Positions 6,651 to 9,724 of a DNA stretch of 9,724 bases are shown piece by piece (the first letter of the stretch is position 1; every line of letters starts with the position of its first letter). Source of the DNA: REEB481 sp041170785. Its GTDB lineage: Bacteria > Bacteroidota > Bacteroidia > NS11-12g > UBA955. The stretch is from NCBI GenBank assembly GCA_041170785.1, contig JBEDND010000118.1, positions 1 to 9,724 of the forward strand. Reading direction: 5' to 3'. The notes under the pieces are model-generated. The model had not been told where the DNA came from. It saw nothing but the letters and a program-made list of their open reading frames with translations, and ran no database searches. The position numbers and the translations under genes were made by a program.

Positions 6651-8960
6651 TCAGCGCACCAGCGTAACATCTCCGCTGAAAGCGGTGATTTCGTTTTCAG
6701 GGTTGTTGAAGGTACACCGATATACGTAGGCTCCCTGCGGACAAACCTTGCCTCCGGCGGTACCATCCCAAAGTTTCTTGGGGTCGCGCGACTGGAACAC
6801 GATTTCACCCCACAAGTTGTAAATGATCAGGTGGTAGTTGGTTATGGCGTTTTGCAGGGCCGACGGCGTGTACAGGCCAAACAGGTCGTTCATGCCTGCG
6901 CTGGATCCCGGCGTGAATACATTCGGGAACCAATACAAGGGCTTGGAACGCGCAATCAGGCTGGCTGTGGCGGTATCGTCGCAGCCGTAAGGCGTATTGG
7001 CAACCAGTGTAACCGTGTATTTGCCGTACATATCGTAGGCGTGCGTGGGCGATGCAACGTTGTCGAAGAACAGGTCTCCGAAATCCCAGTACCAAGAACT
7101 ATCGTATTGCGACAGATTGCGGAATTGGATGGGTTCCAGCATGCGCGGCTCTTCCGGTGTATAGTCGAATTTGGCTATGGCACGCGGGTAAACCGTAAGC
7201 GGCTTCACCACGGTATCGCCGCAGCCGTAGCTGTTTTGTACGGACATTGATACCTGATAGGAGCCGTGTTTCGCATAGCTTACGGTTTCGTCGGGATTGG
7301 TAGAGAAGCGTTTGTTGCCGAAGTCCCATTTGTAGGAGGTGATGCTTCCGCCGCCTGCGGCTGAACCATTTTTAAAACTGATGGGCGTGTACTGACAATC
7401 GTTGTCGAAGCTAACTTGCGCGTAAGGCTTGGGCGCGATAAACAAAGTTCTTTCGGCGGTGTCTTTGCAGCCATTGCTGTTGTACACAATCAGACGAACC
7501 GTGGGAATGCCTACGCCGCCGTAGAAATACGAAGCCTGTTTGGCGTTCACATGGGGTCCACCCATGCCGAAATCCCAATATGTTCCGGTAATGAACCCTG
7601 CGCCTGGCCAGCTTTGTGATTCGAACTTCACCTCGGCATTTTCGCAGGTGTCGCGCACCAGCATCTTGGCGGTAGGCTTCGGAATGATGACCAGGTTTTT
7701 ATAAGCGGTATCCTGGCAACCACTTTCCGAGCGAATGATCAGGCGTGCCGTATAAACCCCTGAAGGTGAATAATAGGAAACCGGATGTTGCACACTGCCC
7801 AGTCTTCCGTTGCCGAAGTTCCATTGCCAAGAAGCTACTTTATCTGTGGCACCAATGCCAGACTGGTCTTTGAACTGAATACTGTCTGATTCACAGGTTC
7901 CGGTAATGGAGAAGGCCGCTTTGGGATAGGGCGTGGTATCGCTGATGGTCCAGTTTCCGCTGAATCCGGTTCCCGCGCGATACACCACCTGGTTGTTTGT
8001 GGTATTCACCGTTCCTTTGGGCGGATAGTTCCAGCTGTTGGTGGCAGGCATCCATTTCACTGCGCCCACACTCGATTCCGTTATGGTATTGTTGCTGGCG
8101 GTCAGTTCTGCCGCGGTGTAGGTAAAGGAAAGCGTGGCATCCGGTTTTGTGGTGTAGCCAGCATCTTCCACCACCCAGAAACGGTCAATCAGTCGTTGGC
8201 TGTTTTCGCCCTGACATTCATTTTCAGAATGAAACACACCGGTGGGCAAGGGCCGGTTGTTCGGTACAGGAACATTGGCCGTAGGGTAGGTGCATACCCT
8301 GAAGAAGCCGGAGTCTGCTGCGGTTTGCACGCCCAGGCTGTTGCAGGTAAACACGAAAGGAACCCGTGTGCCCGTGCGTGTTACAAAAGGAACGGTAAAC
8401 ACAGGCCCGCCAACGCCGTCGCGGATGTTCCACTGCACCTTGCTGTAACCGGAACCGGGAGGGTTTTCGGAGATGATACCACCGGCACCGGTAAACATGA
8501 TGGCCGTTGGGTTTCTGTTGTTGATGATCAGCGTATTTCCCTGCAAGTCAAGGGTGTTTCCGAACAGGCGCAGCATCCCGGAGCCGCCCTTGTTGTATCC
8601 GCCGCCAACCAGCGTGTTCTGGGTGAGTCTTTTGGCACCAAAACCAAGCAGCGACAAGTCGGGGAAAGCGGTCATGTTGCTTCCGCCAATGTTCTGGTTG
8701 ATTCCCCACAGTTCTACGCGGCCATTATTGTTGGTGAATACAGGTGTGCTTCCGTTGTTGTTCCAATCGCCATAAACCCTAAATCGGGCGTTTACCGACA
8801 AGGTGATTCTGGCATCGCCTCTGGCGGTATAATCGCCCTGGCCCTGCGCCACAATCAAGAATGCGCCATCGGTAACCACAATGTGGGCACCAGACTGCAC
8901 CAGACCCTGCGCAAAGGCCTGCGAACCCAGAACTGCGAATAGCATCCAGAAATAACGCAC
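6651..8960 (-). CDS. Secreted PKD-repeat surface protein with gliding-motility-associated (type IX, type B) C-terminal domain
   Basis: A 769-residue exported protein. Signal peptide MRYFWMLFAVLGSQAFA is cleaved before Q18. Residues about 20-165 are short beta repeats rich in Gly/Asn, of the kind found at the N-terminus of large Bacteroidota adhesins (beta-helix likely). A beta-rich region of unknown type (about 166-343) follows. Four PKD domains of about 82 residues lie at 346-427, 429-509, 511-591 and 593-672; each has a [WY]-x-[WF]-[ND]-F-G-like core (WQWNFG, TYWDFG, YKWDFG, WYWDFGD) and ends with a G-C-x-D-T motif. The C-terminus (about 675-769) is the CHU_C/TIGR04131-type sorting domain: FPNVFTPGSSAGMNDLF, IIYNLWGEIVFQS, LWDG, GAYVYRC and final GDVTLVR. 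Export through the Sec and type IX systems to the cell surface is inferred. GTG at 8960 is chosen because the ATG at 8945 would leave a signal peptide of only about 12 residues without a basic residue. Ligand unknown. Confidence 0.92.
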   Translation of the reverse strand: MRYFWMLFAVLGSQAFAQGLVQSGAHIVVTDGAFLIVAQGQGDYTARGDARITLSVNARFRVYGDWNNNGSTPVFTNNNGRVELWGINQNIGGSNMTAFPDLSLLGFGAKRLTQNTLVGGGYNKGGSGMLRLFGNTLDLQGNTLIINNRNPTAIMFTGAGGIISENPPGSGYSKVQWNIRDGVGGPVFTVPFVTRTGTRVPFVFTCNSLGVQTAADSGFFRVCTYPTANVPVPNNRPLPTGVFHSENECQGENSQRLIDRFWVVEDAGYTTKPDATLSFTYTAAELTASNNTITESSVGAVKWMPATNSWNYPPKGTVNTTNNQVVYRAGTGFSGNWTISDTTPYPKAAFSITGTCESDSIQFKDQSGIGATDKVASWQWNFGNGRLGSVQHPVSYYSPSGVYTARLIIRSESGCQDTAYKNLVIIPKPTAKMLVRDTCENAEVKFESQSWPGAGFITGTYWDFGMGGPHVNAKQASYFYGGVGIPTVRLIVYNSNGCKDTAERTLFIAPKPYAQVSFDNDCQYTPISFKNGSAAGGGSITSYKWDFGNKRFSTNPDETVSYAKHGSYQVSMSVQNSYGCGDTVVKPLTVYPRAIAKFDYTPEEPRMLEPIQFRNLSQYDSSWYWDFGDLFFDNVASPTHAYDMYGKYTVTLVANTPYGCDDTATASLIARSKPLYWFPNVFTPGSSAGMNDLFGLYTPSALQNAITNYHLIIYNLWGEIVFQSRDPKKLWDGTAGGKVCPQGAYVYRCTFNNPENEITAFSGDVTLVR
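6945..7925 (-). repeat. Four tandem PKD domain repeats within the surface protein gene
   Basis: Four consecutive PKD units with a period of about 82 residues (about 246 bases), diverged at DNA level. Units 1-3 each carry a cysteine pair 58-59 residues apart (C356/C415, C439/C498, C522/C580). Unit 4 keeps only the second cysteine (C660). Intradomain disulfides in units 1-3 are an inference. Confidence 0.8.
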
Positions 8961-8964
8961 GGTG

Positions 8965-9723
8965 TTATTTATTAGCAGCCTTTTGAAGCTCTTCCAGAAG
9001 TTTCCGGTTGAGTTCCAGCAATTCCTGTTGTTGTTTTTTCAGCGCCTCAATTTGTGCCTGTTGTTCCTGGATGGCCTTCACCATAGGAACCACAAACTCT
9101 GCATAGCGCAAGCCGTAGTCATCTTGTTCGTTTTTGGGTGCATCAATCCCGCTGAAGTTGAAGCCGAGTTCTTTGGCAACCTGTTCTACTTCCTGGGCGA
9201 TAAACCCGGTGCGGCGTATGCCTTCACCCTCATATTTTTCTTTCCAGAACACGGAGTCGTGCAGGTTGTGGGTTTGATTGAATTTGCGGATGTCCAGGAA
9301 GTAGCTCACCGGACGAAGCTTCATGATGAATGGCAGACCCTGAATGTCTTCCTGAATTTGGGTCTTGTACCGGCCGTCGCTCAGGTTGGTCCAACCAACT
9401 ACGCCACCTATGGAAGTAACCGCTCCGTTTCCAACACGGATCTGATTGCTCGCAGTGGTGGTGGCACTGTTGCCTATGGCAGTCGTATTGTTGAAAATAC
9501 CATTGTTTGGTCCTGATAAATAACCCAGCGAAGAGTTGTAGTATCCGGTGGTGGTTCTGTAACCTGCATAATATCCAACACCGCTGTTGTAGTATCCTGT
9601 AGAATTGTAGTAAGCGGCGGCATACCCTATGAATGAATTGCCGTAACCGTTTGAATTGCTGGGCATACAATAAGATCCGTACGCAGCATTATAATTTCCG
9701 TAGGTGTTGGCTCCAAGTGTGTA
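8965..9723 (-). CDS. Peptidase S74 (tail-fiber / endosialidase-chaperone domain) protein, 5' end outside window
   Basis: The last 252 residues are visible; the frame has no stop up to the window edge, so the internal ATG at 9666 is not the true start. Residues 1-75 are rich in Tyr, Gly, Asn and Ser with G-Y-Y-N-S repeats. Residues 79-99 (AIGNSATTTASNQIRVGN region) resemble a YadA-head/trimeric beta-roll repeat. The S74 domain begins at LSDGRYK (114-120), containing the S-D-x-R-x-K motif in which phage endosialidase chaperones self-cleave before Ser. It continues with LRPVSYFLD (136-144), RTGFIAQEVEQV (171-182) and GLRYAEFVVPMVKAIQ (204-219), and ends in a charged coiled coil (about 220-250). 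The known role of the domain is an intramolecular trimerisation chaperone. No type IX sorting domain is present at the C-terminus. The stop lies 4 bases before the PKD-protein start, indicating one operon. Surface location is inferred. Confidence 0.88.
   Translation of the reverse strand, partial: YTLGANTYGNYNAAYGSYCMPSNSNGYGNSFIGYAAAYYNSTGYYNSGVGYYAGYRTTTGYYNSSLGYLSGPNNGIFNNTTAIGNSATTTASNQIRVGNGAVTSIGGVVGWTNLSDGRYKTQIQEDIQGLPFIMKLRPVSYFLDIRKFNQTHNLHDSVFWKEKYEGEGIRRTGFIAQEVEQVAKELGFNFSGIDAPKNEQDDYGLRYAEFVVPMVKAIQEQQAQIEALKKQQQELLELNRKLLEELQKAANK
9499..9600 (-). repeat. Two tandem 17-residue Tyr/Gly/Asn-rich units in the S74 protein
   Basis: Adjacent units TGYYNSGVGYYAGYRTT and TGYYNSSLGYLSGPNNG, 51 bases each. 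At DNA level the + strand 12-mer GTTGTAGTATCC recurs at 9535 and 9586, exactly 51 bases apart, which suggests tandem duplication. Looser G-Y/Y-N units continue toward the window edge, so the array is probably longer upstream. Confidence 0.65.
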
Positions 9724-9724
9724 A

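Noticed and set aside
6513..7250. 245-codon + strand open frame across the PKD-protein end and photolyase-like start (and a similar 248-codon one at 8196-8942)
   Set aside because: Both are antisense to strongly supported coding sequence with family motifs; the + strand products have none.
8965..9723. Prophage tail-fiber gene
   Set aside because: The S74 domain also occurs in phage fibers, but no other phage gene is visible and the gene is tightly coupled to a host-type PKD/type IX surface protein.

Overview
The window looks like chromosomal DNA of a member of the Bacteroidota with fairly high GC for that phylum. The main evidence is a secreted PKD-repeat protein ending in a gliding-motility-type (type IX secretion, type B) sorting domain, together with short '-AQ' signal peptides and starts lacking clear Shine-Dalgarno sequences. 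I cannot name the genus. The window is almost fully coding. No gene-free stretch exceeds about 60 bases, and I see no tRNA, rRNA, CRISPR array, insertion sequence or prophage module.

Region 1 (+ strand, 1-2775) is the 3' end of a multidrug-efflux operon. It holds the C-terminal half of an RND inner-membrane pump, cut by the window edge, overlapping a TolC-like outer-membrane channel gene. The periplasmic adaptor gene is probably upstream, outside the window.

Region 2 (- strand, 2772-5428) is a compact three-gene set, read in the order FkbM-type methyltransferase, CatB/XAT-type O-acyltransferase, WbsX-type glycan protein. The first two overlap by ATGA and the second and third are 6 bases apart. 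Together they suggest tailoring (O-methylation, O-acetylation and a WbsX step) of a surface polysaccharide. The last gene meets the efflux channel gene tail to tail, and the two stop codons share one TTAA.

Region 3 (- strand, 5479-6591) encodes a photolyase/cryptochrome-type flavoprotein with unusual architecture. The FAD-binding helical domain comes first and a segment resembling the usual N-terminal alpha/beta antenna domain comes last, so it reads as a circularly permuted photolyase. This is the most interesting item in the window.

Region 4 (- strand, 6651-9724) holds two probably exported proteins encoded 4 bases apart. The upstream one, cut by the window edge, has a tyrosine/glycine/asparagine-rich repeat region, a YadA-head-like segment and a C-terminal peptidase S74 (endosialidase-type chaperone) domain with coiled coil. 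The downstream one is a 769-residue cell-surface protein with four PKD repeats and a type IX sorting domain.

All minus-strand genes could be read from one direction. The small inverted repeats at 6626-6643 and 5440-5456 fall at the boundaries between regions 4, 3 and 2 and may separate transcripts.
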